Origin: Paraconiothyrium sp. Pb-2020
Lineage: Eukaryota > Ascomycota > Dothideomycetes > Pleosporales > Didymosphaeriaceae
NCBI GenBank assembly: GCA_022419385.1
Contig: JAJUBI010000006.1
Location: 2,914,001 to 2,978,000 of the forward strand
Reading direction: 5' to 3'
Length of the DNA: 64,000 bases
Under the pieces are notes generated by a model. It was not told the origin of the DNA, searched no databases, and was given only the letters and a program-made list of their open reading frames with translations. The translations under genes were made by a program, and so were the position numbers. This document shows, one piece after another, positions 35,960 through 46,503 of this stretch (position 1 is its first letter; every line of letters starts with the position of its first letter).

Positions 35960-37327
35960 ATGACACTACCCAAGAGCGAACCTATCGCCATTATTGGGGG
36001 CGGTGCATTTGGATTATCCACTGCACTTGAGCTCTCCAGAAACGGATACACCAACATCACTATTTTCGAGAAGGATGAGGAGATACCCTCGCGCTGGTCA
36101 GCCGCAAACGATCTAAACAAGATCGCAAGAGCAGAGTATGAGGATGACTGGTACACTGATCTTGCACTCGTACGTCTCTTTGAAATTGCCCAAGAATCAA
36201 AAACAAAATCCTAACGAGTAGAACAGGAAGCAATGAAAGAATGGCAAACACCTTTCTACGCCCCCTACTTCCACCGCGTAGGCTTCCTGAACTGTTGCTC
36301 AGAAGCTGCGCCCCAAAAGGCCGTTGATACAATGAAGCGGTTCCAAGCAGCCGCAGAGCGCAGCGTCATGAAGCCCTTCGTCCATAATGTCAACGACCGC
36401 AAAGACCTCCTTCAGGCCTGCTGGCAGTTTACTGGAAACCTCCCCGGCTGGAGAGGCTACATCAACACTTTCGACGGCTATGTACACTCTGCAAATGCAC
36501 TCCGTGGCGTCTACCGCGCTGCGCGATCGAGTGGTGTGAGATTCTTCCTCGGCCAGAAGCTTGGTGCTGTTAAGGAGGTTGTGTATGAGAACACCAGCAG
36601 AGGAAGGAAGAGCACCGGTGTACGAACTGCAGACGGCCGCGTCCACCCCGCATCGCTTGTAATTGTTGCTGCAGGAGCAGCAGCCCACAAGATCCTACCA
36701 GAGCTGGGCACCAATGTATCGGCCAAGTCATGGTCCGTCGGCCACGTGCGCCTCACCGACGATGAGACCGCCGCACTGCGCGGCATCCCTGTTGTATACG
36801 CCCGCGATCTAGGCTTCTTCTTTGAGCCAGACCCAAAGACGAATCTTCTTAAGTTGTGCCCTATGGGTGGTGGCTATGTCAACACCGATCCTGCCAGCGG
36901 CGTATCAAAAGCGCCAGAGGAGGTCAACCGATTTGTACCGTACGAGGACGAGCTCAAGATGAAGGAGCTACTCCGCCAAACACTACCACATCTTGCCGAC
37001 CGGCCGTTGGTCGAGAAGACACTGTGCTGGTTCGCCGATACTGATGATTCAGATTTCATCATCGACTACGTGCCCAAGACCTCAGCGTCGGTTATGGTCA
37101 TGACCGGTGATTCAGGCCACGGCTTTAAGATGTTCCCCATTGTCGGTCGCTGGGTACGTGACTTGTTGAACGCATCGGGTGGGCAGCAGCCGATCAAGAG
37201 GTGGCGGTGGAGGGAACCGAAGCCCGTCAACGGTGAGATAAGTCAGGATGCCGATGTGAGCTGGCGTGTGGGAAATGTCAGGGAGCTCCGTGATCTGTCG
37301 GAACACCCGGTGAAGGCGAAATTGTAA
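35960..37327 (+). CDS. FAD-dependent amine/imino-acid oxidase, MSOX family, probably peroxisomal
   Basis: Members oxidise secondary amines such as sarcosine, L-pipecolate, proline or fructosyl amino acids, giving an imine and hydrogen peroxide. Exons are 35960-36169 and 36227-37327 (57-nt intron), giving 436 residues, the usual length. The FAD-binding N terminus is I-A-I-I-G-G-G-A-F-G-L-S-T-A-L-E-L. The C-terminal block has C-W-F-A-D-T-D-D-S-D-F-I-I-D, where the Cys aligns with the residue that holds FAD covalently in this family, and then T-G-D-S-G-H-G-F-K-M-F-P. The last three residues are A-K-L, a type 1 peroxisomal signal, which fits an oxidase that makes peroxide. It is the only clearly rightward gene in the left half of the cluster. 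In this setting an imino-acid substrate (a proline or hydroxyproline isomer, pipecolate or an N-methyl amino acid) is likely, but the exact one is not shown. Confidence 0.88.
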
Positions 37328-37594
37328 TGCTATATAGATTTACGATCGCATAATGCAGGATAGATAGCGTATTAGACATCCAATGTTCTTTTGAATGCAT
37401 TCTCATACTACAATTGGGCCACGAGGAACGGAAAATATTTAAGGATGCCACCTCTGTGGCGCGTTTAGCATGGTACATCATCGAGTCGATTGCAAGTCGC
37501 GAGGTAGTTCAAAGCAATGCTCTAGAAGCCTATCCTCGCAATTAGCATCCATTACGATGATTTTCATTCAGTCCCAGCTGTAAATACTACATTT

Positions 37595-40256
37595 CTACAT
37601 CGGGGGTTGCTGCGGGTCCACCATTTGATACGTATCCATAGTCGCGAAGGTATTGAACCAGTCAGTAGTTCCGAGATCCATCGACTCGGCCACAGCAAGG
37701 ATCTGATCTGCCGTCAAATCATCGCCAAACCCACTACTCTCATCGCTGAACGCATTGTACATCCCCATAGCCTCCGAATTCATCATTGTCCGCGGCGACT
37801 GCGTGTCAGGAGGCATGAAGTATCCATCTGTTCGTGGGCGTTGCCCAATGGGCTGTTGCTGTTGGGGTGGAAGCGGCGCGAGAGGTTGGAGCGGTGGGTG
37901 CTGCTGTGGAGTACGGTTTGCGGAGTATTCTGTGAGCATCTCTTCCAGCTTGCGCAGCTCAGCGCACCTGAATTCAGCTATTTTGTTACCGTTGGAGGTC
38001 ATGGTGTCTAGGAAGGCGAAGGCTTTATTCAACCAAGCGGAACTATCTTCGGAGAGAGAATCGTCGACGAAACGAATTAGAACAAGGATCATTGTAGATA
38101 CGAATAGGGAGTCAAGGTCCCAGGGAAGAAACGTTTCTGACGGACTGTAAGCTCAGTATAGAGAGCCGGGTATGGACTCAGCAAACCTAGTAAGTCTTGA
38201 TCTTGAAGACTTTCAAGAATGTTGAGGATCTTCTGCGACGCATCGAGAGACATGGTCAACAGAGGCCTGATCTTCCGAGATGATACCAGCGCCCCCACCT
38301 CCTTGGGTGATTCGAAAGCCTTCTTCAGACAGCAGAATAGTAACGGTCGAGTCGTTACAACAATAGTCTAGGTAGAGTGTTAGCGTAAATCCAGGGTCAC
38401 ATAATTGAAGGGTTCAAACACCTGATAATACAATAAATGCAAATGTGCAGGCATTCTTGATATACCGCCAAATCGCTCATCCGAGTGCAGAGGAAAAGAA
38501 TTGCGAAGCTCCTCTGCGACCATGGCCATATCGTCGAGCAGTCCTTTGATACTGATAACGAACTTCTTTCGAAGGCGACCTTTTGGGCCGTAAACACCTG
38601 CATATTGTTAGCTTTGAGTCCCATTCCCGTCGGACTCCCCAGCAATCAACACGCATATCACTATCTCAACGACTGGAGCCGTAACTTACTCCGTGCTATA
38701 TCCGCATAGATCCGTGCAAGCTTGATTTGCATCTTAAGCGCTGCAGTCCGCTGAGGGGAATGCGGGAAGTGCGTGAGCTGACACGTTATCTCGTCGTCTC
38801 GTATCGACTGCGGGACCCCCATCTGCGAGCTCATCTGTCGGTCAAGAATGTATATAGACCACCAGATCTTGCGACATCGCTGGACGAATGCTTCGCCCAA
38901 TTCTGCCGCTGGCATGTCGGTGTGCATGCCCCCAGCTAAGGCTATTCGCATTGCTTGCCCTATCTGAGCAGGACTTAGCTGTTGTTAAGTTCACAGGATA
39001 GGATCACGAACGTACTGTTACGTGTGCTGCATTGCGGGAATCTAAAGCTTGTAGGTATAGTGCAATACCACATAGTATCTCGGTTGCGATAAGCGGTTCT
39101 CGGCATAGCCGGTTGGTATCAGGGAGTAGTTGAAGCGCGTGTACGAAGAAGTCTGCGCCCGGCGGTTTAGATTCTCGGTGTTTGCGTTGTACAAGCGTCC
39201 TGCCGAAGGCAATTATTAATAGGAATTGAACGTACCACAAGCTGTCGTGCAGCTTGTTGGGCTCTGCATTGCCATAGAAGGCGTGCAATTTGGCGTTGAA
39301 CTCCTCTTCGTCGAAAAGATGCACCAGTTGGCCACAATGAAATTTGACGGCGTTGATGAGGAATATGGCGTAGTCGATGCTTGGAATGACAGGCGCGTTG
39401 GTTTCTGGTAGACTGCGAGTGCCATCCTGGGATCACTCAAGTCAGCACTGTAGAGACAAGCTACTGATAATCAACCACGGTTCATGACATACCCATGGGA
39501 GGTTATAAGCCGACCCTTCAAAAAGAAACTCGGCTCCTGGCAGGGGAGTACTGCGGATATGCTGGTGAACCACGTCCAGCACCTGGCCATGGAAAGACCA
39601 ATTCGATGAAGTCCCCAGATAGAACGGCCTGCCCGAGGACGCGGCCATGAATTTTGACGGCGATTCAAGCAAAGGATTTGTCAAATCATGACTTTCGGCA
39701 TTCCCCTGATCCGTCTTTGGAGAGTTTTCCCGCGTCTCTGCAGGACTCGATCTGGAGGTCCCCGGGGGCTCGTGGTCGCCACTACGCGGAGCCTGGAGAG
39801 GATGTTCCTGCCGTGAGCTGCTCGCCTGGACTTGGCTATCGCCATGTTCTCGAGACACCTGAGGCTGCCCAGGGCTCGTTTCTGCGTGACATAGACTTCT
39901 CTCCAAACGAGCGACTTTCTGTTGTAAATCTGAGAGGTAGCTAGGGACTGTCAGTCATACACCAGAACCGCTGATAAAGATTTTATCGAATGCATTTCCT
40001 CGGATGAGAAATCCCAAGCAGATGACGAGCGGCACTTACCCCTGTGTGACTAGGACCTTGTTGTCCCGATCGTCGAAAATGCAGCTCAAGCTCCGCTTCG
40101 TGCAATTTGCGCAAGGCTGCAGACCGGAGCACTTGATCTTCTGCCGTCGGCATCGTGAGCACCTTCACTGATAAGCGGTTGCACGGCCATCGGATGGGGG
40201 CCATACGCATTGGAAGACCGCTTAGAGGAGCGTCGTTGTTCGCTCGAGTTGGCCAT
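37595..40256 (-). CDS. Zn(II)2Cys6 transcription factor, candidate cluster regulator
   Basis: This is a nuclear DNA-binding regulator. Eight exons on the minus strand: 40256-40207, 40162-40040, 39940-39493, 39426-39016, 38963-38690, 38597-38422, 38367-38187 and 38136-37595, giving 734 residues with all seven phases consistent. The first intron is only 44 nt and sits just before the first cysteine. The zinc cluster is C-S-R-C, R-R-Q-K-I-K-C, then C-A-N-C and a sixth Cys, with spacing C-x2-C-x6-C-x5-C-x2-C-x6-C. It is followed by Y-L-S-D-L-Q-Q-K-V-A-R-L-E-R, a coiled coil expected to give a dimer. The central fungal regulator domain has A-I-F-L-I-N-A-V-K-F-H-C-G-Q and R-K-I-W-W-S-I-Y-I-L-D-R-Q. 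The C terminus is Gln/Pro-rich and acidic and ends with an activation-like tail. Position in the cluster and the CGG palindromes suggest a PrnA/Put3-like activator. Another ATG in frame lies 9 bases upstream (40265). Confidence 0.9.
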
Positions 40257-40731
40257 GGTATGCATTGCAAACCCGACTGCAGGTTTCACATCTCTAGCCG
40301 CAGCACTGCGACGACCCTACGGTGGACGGCTACAGGCGGTGGCGGCGTGACCTCAGGTGAAGTCAGGCGTCACGGTACGAGATAGGAACCTTGGGAAACT
40401 GCGGGGAAAGGCTGGTGCGCTAGCGGAACGTGGCTGCGTAACGCGACCCATTGTCCTTCGTATCTCTAAGTTTCCTCTGACTATCTTGGTTTACATCCGT
40501 CCTTCGCATGAGTTTCTTGTACGTCAAACGCCGTTGCACATGCAGTCTCCGCAGCCTGCAGGCTCGTATCAAAGAGTTGCGGAGCCGTTTTGATTCCCCA
40601 GGAAAATGCGGCGAATATAGGTCTAGTGCATGCACGGGCCACCGGTCGCGTGTCCGACGACGCGGAACCATCGGGCGCACTCCCGATCTCACATATCGCC
40701 GTCACAAACTATCTGGCTAATCGATAGAAGC
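40257..40731. promoter_or_regulatory. Promoter of the Zn2Cys6 regulator
   Basis: A 475-bp gap between the regulator start and the aminotransferase stop, both leftward. It holds one CGG-N8-CCG at 40643-40656, so the regulator may control itself. Confidence 0.55.
40643..40656. promoter_or_regulatory. CGG-N8-CCG site, regulator promoter
   Basis: The sequence is CGG tcgcgtgt CCG, 387 bp upstream of the regulator ATG. Confidence 0.55.
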
Positions 40732-42052
40732 TCACAAGCGTGGCGATGGCGGCGAGTCCGTCACCTTGACGAGCGCCGAAGCTACGTGTCCTAGGTTCGA
40801 TTCATTCAGCCCCGCCACGTTGATGCGCCCATTCTGCAGCATGTGGATGTGAAACTCGGCCGCGAGGCGCTCGCACTGCTCCGGGTTCAGCGGGAGGAAG
40901 CAGAATAGGCCGTTGGAGGACAGTATCGAGTTCCAGTTGCCTTTTGCCTAGTTGTGTGTTAGCAAAGAACTCTCAGTATGGCCCATCGATGCTTACTTTG
41001 CGCTTGTCCACCAGCTCCGCATGCAGTGCCTTCCGATTATCCGCAAGTCTCTCCTGAATGGTTGCCAACTCCGTCTCCCAATCTTGCCTCAACTTATCAT
41101 CGCTGAGCACAATGTCCACGAGCCTTGAGCCATACGCCGGACTTGATGAGAACTCCCACCGAATAAGACATCGCAGTCTCTCGTACACCTTAGATGCAAC
41201 CTCCTTATCCTCACTCACCGCATGTAGCACACCCACTCTCTCGCCATAGAGTCCAAAGTTCTTCGAGAAGGACTGGCACGCGAGAAGTTCGAAGCCCTTG
41301 TTTGCAAACAGTCGCAGGCCGTACGCGTCTTCATCCAGTGAGGCCCCCAGACCCTGATACGCCATGTCGAACAGTGGGAACAGCCTCTTTGCCGTCATCG
41401 CGTCTGCAAGTTTGTCCCACTGCGCAGGCGAGAAGTCCGCGCCAGAAGGGTTGTGGCAACATCCTTGGAGCACGAAAATGCTTCCATCATCCGCCTTTCT
41501 CGTTGCCTCGAGTACAGAGTCAAAGTCTACCTTTCCGGTTGAGGCGTCGTAGTGCTTGTATGTCGCGACTTCCAGTCCGACAAGATTGAACAAGGGTACG
41601 TAGTTTCCCCATGCTGGCGTCCCAATGTAGACTTTCTTGCCGTTGAAACCGGCAGTTTTGGAGAGGAAGAGCGCGCCGAGGTGGATGGAGCCGGTGCCGG
41701 AGATGGCTTGTACGGAGGTGACTTTGCCAGAAGCAAGAGTCGATGAATTAGAGCCAAATAGTACGCGGGCTGCATTCTTCAGAAACTTTGCATTGCCAGT
41801 CGTGACTTCGTAATCGTGGTTTGCGTCTTGCTGTGCAAGGATTTGCTTTGCCTGCAAGTCATAAGCGTACACTCACTGTTGCGATATGCGAAAACGCACT
41901 GCTTTCAGCGCCTTCAACTCATGATACTGCCCCTTCTCGTTTCTGTAAACACCGACACCAAGATCGACCTTCTCAGGCGCCGTGTCCGCGCGGACCCTCT
42001 GCGAAAGCAGATATACAGGGTCGGCAGGGCTAGTGGGAACAGTGCGGAACAT
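40732..42052 (-). CDS. Aspartate aminotransferase
   Basis: This PLP enzyme exchanges the amino group between aspartate or glutamate and 2-oxoacids; the animal form also transaminates 4-hydroxyglutamate. Exons on the minus strand are 42052-41900, 41851-40997 and 40947-40732, giving 407 residues, all joins phase 0. The N terminus P-A-D-P-V-Y-L-L-S and V-D-L-G-V-G-V-Y-R-N-E are class I aminotransferase hallmarks. The PLP lysine is in C-Q-S-F-S-K-N-F-G-L-Y-G-E-R-V-G. The substrate-binding region has G-C-C-H-N-P-S-G-A-D, and the end has G-R-I-N-V-A-G-L-N. There is no mitochondrial presequence at the chosen ATG, so it looks cytosolic. The last three residues, P-R-L, are at best a weak peroxisomal signal. 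A CGG-N8-CCG site lies 175 bp upstream. In the cluster it could turn glutamate or 4-hydroxyglutamate, made by P5C dehydrogenase, into the 2-oxoacid used by the aldolase. Confidence 0.93.
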
Positions 42053-42631
42053 GTTGGCAAACAAGGATATGCTAAGATGCAAAGAAGAGGTACACAGTGC
42101 TATAGAATTGGCACATCTATTCCGACGCAGCTCTACAAATGTTTGTAAAAACAGGTGCTTAGATATCCTGCTCTAGCCGCGTTGGGCACTGGAGCATATA
42201 CGCATGGCAGACTAGAGCTGTACGTCCGGGACACCACCCGAAGCGCTCGCGTTCTCACGTGGGCGGAAACCTGTCGGGTGGCAAAACCTGGTGCCAAGAA
42301 CGTGGAGCCGTAGAACGATCGAAGATTTACGTACTGTAAGACCGAAGCTGGACCGGTAGATGGTTGTGGCCTCGAGCCGGGTTCTTGGGTCATACAGTTA
42401 CGCAGGGCGTTGCTGGTTGTCCCGGATTCCGATCTCGAATCTATGTCTAGCGGGCATGTTTCTGCACGGGTAGTGAGAAGGATATGTCGTTTACTGGAAC
42501 TAAGTGCTTCTATACACCTCTATTGGTACTTTCTATCCGTACCTTCAATGGCAACATCAGAGTGCACGCTCCAAGCGCCCGCTTGGAATTCCATACGTCC
42601 CCATTCATCGATCGTTTGAATCCAATTACAC
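42053..42631. promoter_or_regulatory. Aminotransferase promoter region
   Basis: A 579-bp gap holding one CGG-N8-CCG at 42227-42240. The small frames here show no recognised content. Confidence 0.55.
42227..42240. promoter_or_regulatory. CGG-N8-CCG site, aminotransferase promoter
   Basis: The sequence is CGG gacaccac CCG, 175 bp upstream of the aminotransferase ATG. Confidence 0.6.
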
Positions 42632-44553
42632 TTACTTCTCCTCGTCCACTTTCCTCCTCTTCTGGAAGCAGCTGCCAAACATATTCCCTACGTCCTTCCA
42701 GAATCCAACATGCTCCTCCTCTAGCGCATCCTCATACGCATCTATAAGCGGCTTATCCCAAACAAGATCCGCCTCGCTCGCCTTGACAAATTTTGTCTTC
42801 CTCCAGAGCTTCCAGCCAATAAAGAGCACGGGGTCGATTATCAACATCATATAATAGGTGAAGAAATCATCAATCGTGAAGTTACCGGGCAAGAAGGTGG
42901 TGTATCCGTAGCAGGTAACGACGCATGTGAGGAACACAAGCGGGATATACGCGGACCATGGTTGGAAACGACCGAAGTAGGGAAGAGTCCGTCGATCCAG
43001 ACCTTGGGCCTTGCACGCACGGTAGAAGAAAATAAAATTGATGCAGATGACGATGTAGTCGATGATCTGGCAGCCGGTAATGACATTGGTGAGCCATGTG
43101 AGGACCTTTGCAGAGCCGGAAGACGCGTTCAGAAAGGCAAGGAACGGGAAGAGGATGACAATGCAAAGGCAGTAGATGGGAACGCCGGCCTTTGTGCATT
43201 TGCGGAGGAAGCGGGGCGCCTGGCTTTCGATGGCCAAGCCATAGAGAGCGCGCGTGCCGTAGTATGTGTAGGCATTTCCGGCGGAGAAAATGGAAGTGAC
43301 AAGGAGGGCGTTGGTAACGTGCGGGAGGCCTTCGATGCCGAGGTCTAGGGCAGATGGTTAGCTGGGGACTACTCACGGTCGGGCAATAGACATACTGTTC
43401 ATGGCGATAACATAGGGCGAAGCTGCTGCAGTACCAGCGCCTCCTGCTTTGCCACTGAAGATCTCGACAAGCGTCGTGTTGTTGTATGGAATAACGATAC
43501 CGACGCACAGTGCGCTACCGATAAAGAACATGCCAAAACGCGCATATGTCGCCTTGAAAGCCTGCTTGAGGTACTTGCGAGGGGCCTTGACCTCGCCAGC
43601 GACCATAGACACATACTCGGGTCCGACGACGGTGAAGGCAGCGCTCCAAAGGGCACCAAGGAAACCTTCGAATCGCCCTAATGGTCCAGTCGTGATGTGC
43701 TCAGCAAAGGATCCGGGGTTCTTCCAGTAACGGAAACCATATGCGTCATGCTTTGGGTTGCCGCCGACCATGGTAATAAAGGTGAAAGAGAAGACCATGA
43801 GAAGCAGGATGACCTTTCCGAGGGCAAGCCAGAACTCGCACTCTCCGTACCAATTAACGACGAAGGCGTTGATGCAGAAATAAAGCACAATACACGCTGC
43901 CACGACAGCTTCTACGGGTATGTCGTCGCGCCAGTAGGATAATACAAGATTCAATGCGGTGATCTCGAAAGGGACAAGGATAACCATGTAGATGAAGAAG
44001 TCTGTAACTATTTAGTCTCGTTGATACGACTAAAGAAACGAAAGAACTCACTCCAGCCGATCATGAAGCCCAAAGCCTCGTCGACCCATTTGCCAGCCAT
44101 GCGAATGAAACCACCGGTCACAGGCATATGGGAGCTCATCTCAGCTTGGCAATTATTGACCAGACCGAGCATGCAAGTGTAGATAGTATATGCGAGAAAA
44201 AGAGAGCCTGGGCCGCCCTTGAGCAGACCGCTGGAGATGGAGACGAAGGTTGCTGTTCCGATGGAACCACCTGCGGATAATATCGTCAGCACATGGTCCG
44301 CACGTGGTGAAAAGCCCCTGGATGAACCTGGATGAACAAGGAGACTCTCACGTCGCTGGCTATGGGGGGCTCATGCGACAATTTGGCAGTACTCACCGAT
44401 GGCAATCAATTGCAGTTGACGATTCCCCAGATGCCTCTGAAGCTCATCTGCGTTACCGACGTGGCCAACGGTCTGATCGGCCGCAGTCTCGACAGGGTAG
44501 AGGTCCCCATCGGTCGAGACTTCGACGCCCTTCTCAATCTTGTTGCCCTCCAT
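42632..44553 (-). CDS. Amino-acid permease, YAT/AAT family (candidate proline-type importer)
   Basis: This is a plasma-membrane, proton-coupled amino-acid importer. Exons on the minus strand are 44553-44397, 44270-44052, 44001-43396 and 43344-42632, giving 564 residues with twelve predicted membrane helices. The third intron (51 nt) begins gtatgt at 43395. Two other nearby GT sites would break the frame. The cytosolic N terminus ends R-Q-L-Q-L-I-A-I-G-G-S-I-G-T, the invariant start of helix 1 in this family. F-E-I-T-A, G-P-E-Y-V-S-M-V-A-G-E, P-R-K-Y-L-K-Q-A-F and S-A-G-N-A-Y-T-Y-Y-G-T-R-A-L-Y-G-L-A are also characteristic. The C-terminal tail has an acidic helix and then basic residues, as in regulated permeases. 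A CGG-N8-CCG site lies 286 bp upstream. The cluster makes proline or hydroxyproline the likely cargo, like PrnB of Aspergillus. The sequence itself shows only the family. Confidence 0.93.
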
Positions 44554-45134
44554 AGCAAGAGGACTCAGAACACTGTACAAGATAGGACAGTAGAGAGATG
44601 GAAGAGAAGTAGAGAGGGTAAGGATGAAACCCTTGGAACAGCGGCCCCAGGCCCTGTATACATACTCTTTCACCCTCCCGGGAGAAGATCAGCCAGGGAG
44701 GCCTGGCCAGGTTCCTGCACATGGCATCTTGACCAGATCTGGTACAGCTAGCCGGTTTGAGGCGAACCAGTAGGGATGGCTGTGGGGAGGAAGGGATCCG
44801 GGGGTGGGATCCCAGTCGCTCGGCGCTTGGTAGACGCACGGTATCAGATCCGGGGAAGGTTGCGACCCGGCAAAAGGGTAGATAAGTGACGGCAACGGAC
44901 CCGCAACTCGAATGTGGTGATAGCTTGAGAGCGAATAATCAGCCACTGGCGTGCGCGGGACCGGGGTCCGGAGAAAATAGTTCGAGACTTAATAAACATC
45001 TGGGATAGTGTTATCAAATGGTATCGCATAGCTCCGTGGTACTATGTAGCTCTAGTTCTAGATTTGCGACAACATCTCGGGAAGAAGAAAAGGAAGATAA
45101 TCAGGAAACAAGACGCCGGCCCAAGATACGATAT
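44554..45134. promoter_or_regulatory. Permease promoter region
   Basis: A 581-bp, GC-rich gap with one CGG-N8-CCG at 44839-44852 and several further CCGG-containing stretches. No coding frame is supported. Confidence 0.55.
44839..44852. promoter_or_regulatory. CGG-N8-CCG site, permease promoter
   Basis: The sequence is CGG tatcagat CCG, 286 bp upstream of the permease ATG. Confidence 0.6.
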
Positions 45135-46106
45135 CTACAATCGAGCCTTTGGCTCTGAGTATGAGCCCAAGCTCTGCTCGATCCTGGCTACTTCAGCCAT
45201 AGTGGATTTGACTTTCTCCTTGATAGGCGCTGCAGGCTCGAAGTAAGGCTTGCGCGGCTTCAGCAGTGCTACAGCATTGTTGATACCTGCGTAGCTGGCG
45301 CTATGTATCGCAGCCGCATACTTGGTCGCGGCAATGCCGGCCTTGATGGGCTGCTCCGCTAATGCCGCTTTTTGGTGTAATGCAAGAGCCTCATCGTTCC
45401 GGCCCGCCTGGTGCAGCTTGTAGATGTGAGAAATGGTTCTAGGGAAGACATTGGCGAACGCCGCAATGCAGCCACTTGACCCAGAGGCCAGGCCGCCTAG
45501 GATGAAGTCCGATTGGCCGCCGAAGACTGCGAAGCGCTGTTTGGGTAGGACAGCCGCCAAACGCGTGATCTTAGCAACAGAGCCGCAAGTCAACTTGACG
45601 CCGACGATGTTGGAGTGGCGCTGGGCCAAGGTGGTGATGAGGTCGGACTGGAGGTCAACTCCATTGCACACGCCGGGAAAGTTGTAGATGACAATGGGCA
45701 GTTGGCTCTTGCGGGCGACGTCGTCGTAGAAGGCTTCTACCACCTGTGGCGTCGTCGCGGCGCCAAAGTAGGGGGGTGGGAGTAGAAGTACGGAATCGGC
45801 GCCGGCGTCCGCTGCGTCGGCAATGTGTTGTAGGACCTGGCGGGTGGAATGTCCGCCTACGCCTGCCATGAGGGGAAAGCGCGATCCGACCGCGCGCCTT
45901 GCCGTTACGATGAGCTCCTTGCGTTCCTCTCGCGTCAGGAGGAACGTCTCTGCATTTGTGCCCAGGATAACGAGTCCAGCGAGACCCGTCGTCGACAAGT
46001 AATGGAAATAACGCGCCTGTGCATCAAGTGCGAGCTCGTCTGTGTCGGGCTTGAAGAAGGTGATTGCTGGGCACCAAACGCCGCTGGGAGGCACGCTGGA
46101 AGGCAT
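45135..46106 (-). CDS. DapA/HOGA-family aldolase with C-terminal peroxisomal signal
   Basis: Class I aldolases and lyases of this family form a Schiff base with a pyruvate-type substrate. The gene is a single exon of 323 residues, normal family length. The substrate loop is G-T-N-A-E-T, the proton-relay Tyr is in V-I-Y-N-F-P-G, and the Schiff-base Lys is in V-G-V-K-L-T-C-G. It ends A-R-L, a good type 1 peroxisomal signal. The best fit with its neighbours is 4-hydroxy-2-oxoglutarate aldolase, which splits the product of hydroxyproline breakdown into pyruvate and glyoxylate; glyoxylate handling in peroxisomes would make sense. Alternatives in the same family are L-threo-3-deoxy-hexulosonate aldolase of galacturonate use and pyrroline-4-hydroxy-2-carboxylate deaminase of the bacterial hydroxyproline route. 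It is divergent from P5C dehydrogenase across a 631-bp promoter with three CGG-N8-CCG sites. Confidence 0.9.
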   Translation of the reverse strand: MPSSVPPSGVWCPAITFFKPDTDELALDAQARYFHYLSTTGLAGLVILGTNAETFLLTREERKELIVTARRAVGSRFPLMAGVGGHSTRQVLQHIADAADAGADSVLLLPPPYFGAATTPQVVEAFYDDVARKSQLPIVIYNFPGVCNGVDLQSDLITTLAQRHSNIVGVKLTCGSVAKITRLAAVLPKQRFAVFGGQSDFILGGLASGSSGCIAAFANVFPRTISHIYKLHQAGRNDEALALHQKAALAEQPIKAGIAATKYAAAIHSASYAGINNAVALLKPRKPYFEPAAPIKEKVKSTMAEVARIEQSLGSYSEPKARL

Positions 46107-46208
46107 GGTGGAGAGAGTAAAATGGTCTTGAAGATAACGAAGGTCAAAAGCAAAGCATCATGGTTTTGAGGCAGTGGCCATCAGTGCAAACTTCTCTCCA
46201 GACACTAC

Positions 46209-46319
46209 CGTGGATTTCCGCATTGCCGTTCTCGCTGCTATCGTGGACCTCGAAGATGCATGGATGTTCGGCTTCCCTCCCGGAGTGATGGCAGCTCCAT
46301 CGAACAGCTGGGGTAAACG
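46209..46319. repeat. Promoter direct repeat, copy 1
   Basis: It starts cgtggatttccgcat and ends ctggggtaaacgg. It matches copy 2 over most of its length with small gaps and includes one CGG-N8-CCG site. Confidence 0.8.
46269..46282. promoter_or_regulatory. CGG-N8-CCG site 1, aldolase/P5C dehydrogenase promoter
   Basis: The sequence is CGG cttccctc CCG, inside copy 1 of the direct repeat. Confidence 0.6.
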
Positions 46320-46359
46320 GCGACAGACGGCGACAGCCAGTGCGAGTCTTTACAAAGGC

Positions 46360-46460
46360 CGTGGATTTCCGCATCGCCGTCACCGTTCTTGCTGCCATCG
46401 TGGAGCTTGACGATGCTCGGCTTCCCTCCCGGAAGGATGATGGCCAGCTGGGGTAAACAG
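46360..46460. repeat. Promoter direct repeat, copy 2
   Basis: It starts cgtggatttccgcat and ends ctggggtaaacag. It carries an identical CGG-N8-CCG site, including the eight spacer bases. Confidence 0.8.
46418..46431. promoter_or_regulatory. CGG-N8-CCG site 2, aldolase/P5C dehydrogenase promoter
   Basis: The sequence is CGG cttccctc CCG, inside copy 2 of the direct repeat and identical to site 1. Confidence 0.6.
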
Positions 46461-46503
46461 CTTTCTCCACATTTCGCGAGCTTCGCGAGCATCCCACGCG
46501 CTA

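Noticed and set aside
40780..40830. A phrase like a tRNA T-arm (aggttcgattc)
   Set aside because: It lies in the last exon of the aspartate aminotransferase on the opposite strand, and no acceptor stem or anticodon arm can be folded around it.
43345..43376. A 32-nt intron starting gtgagt in the permease gene
   Set aside because: Too short and out of frame. The 51-nt intron starting gtatgt at 43395 gives the conserved sequence in frame.
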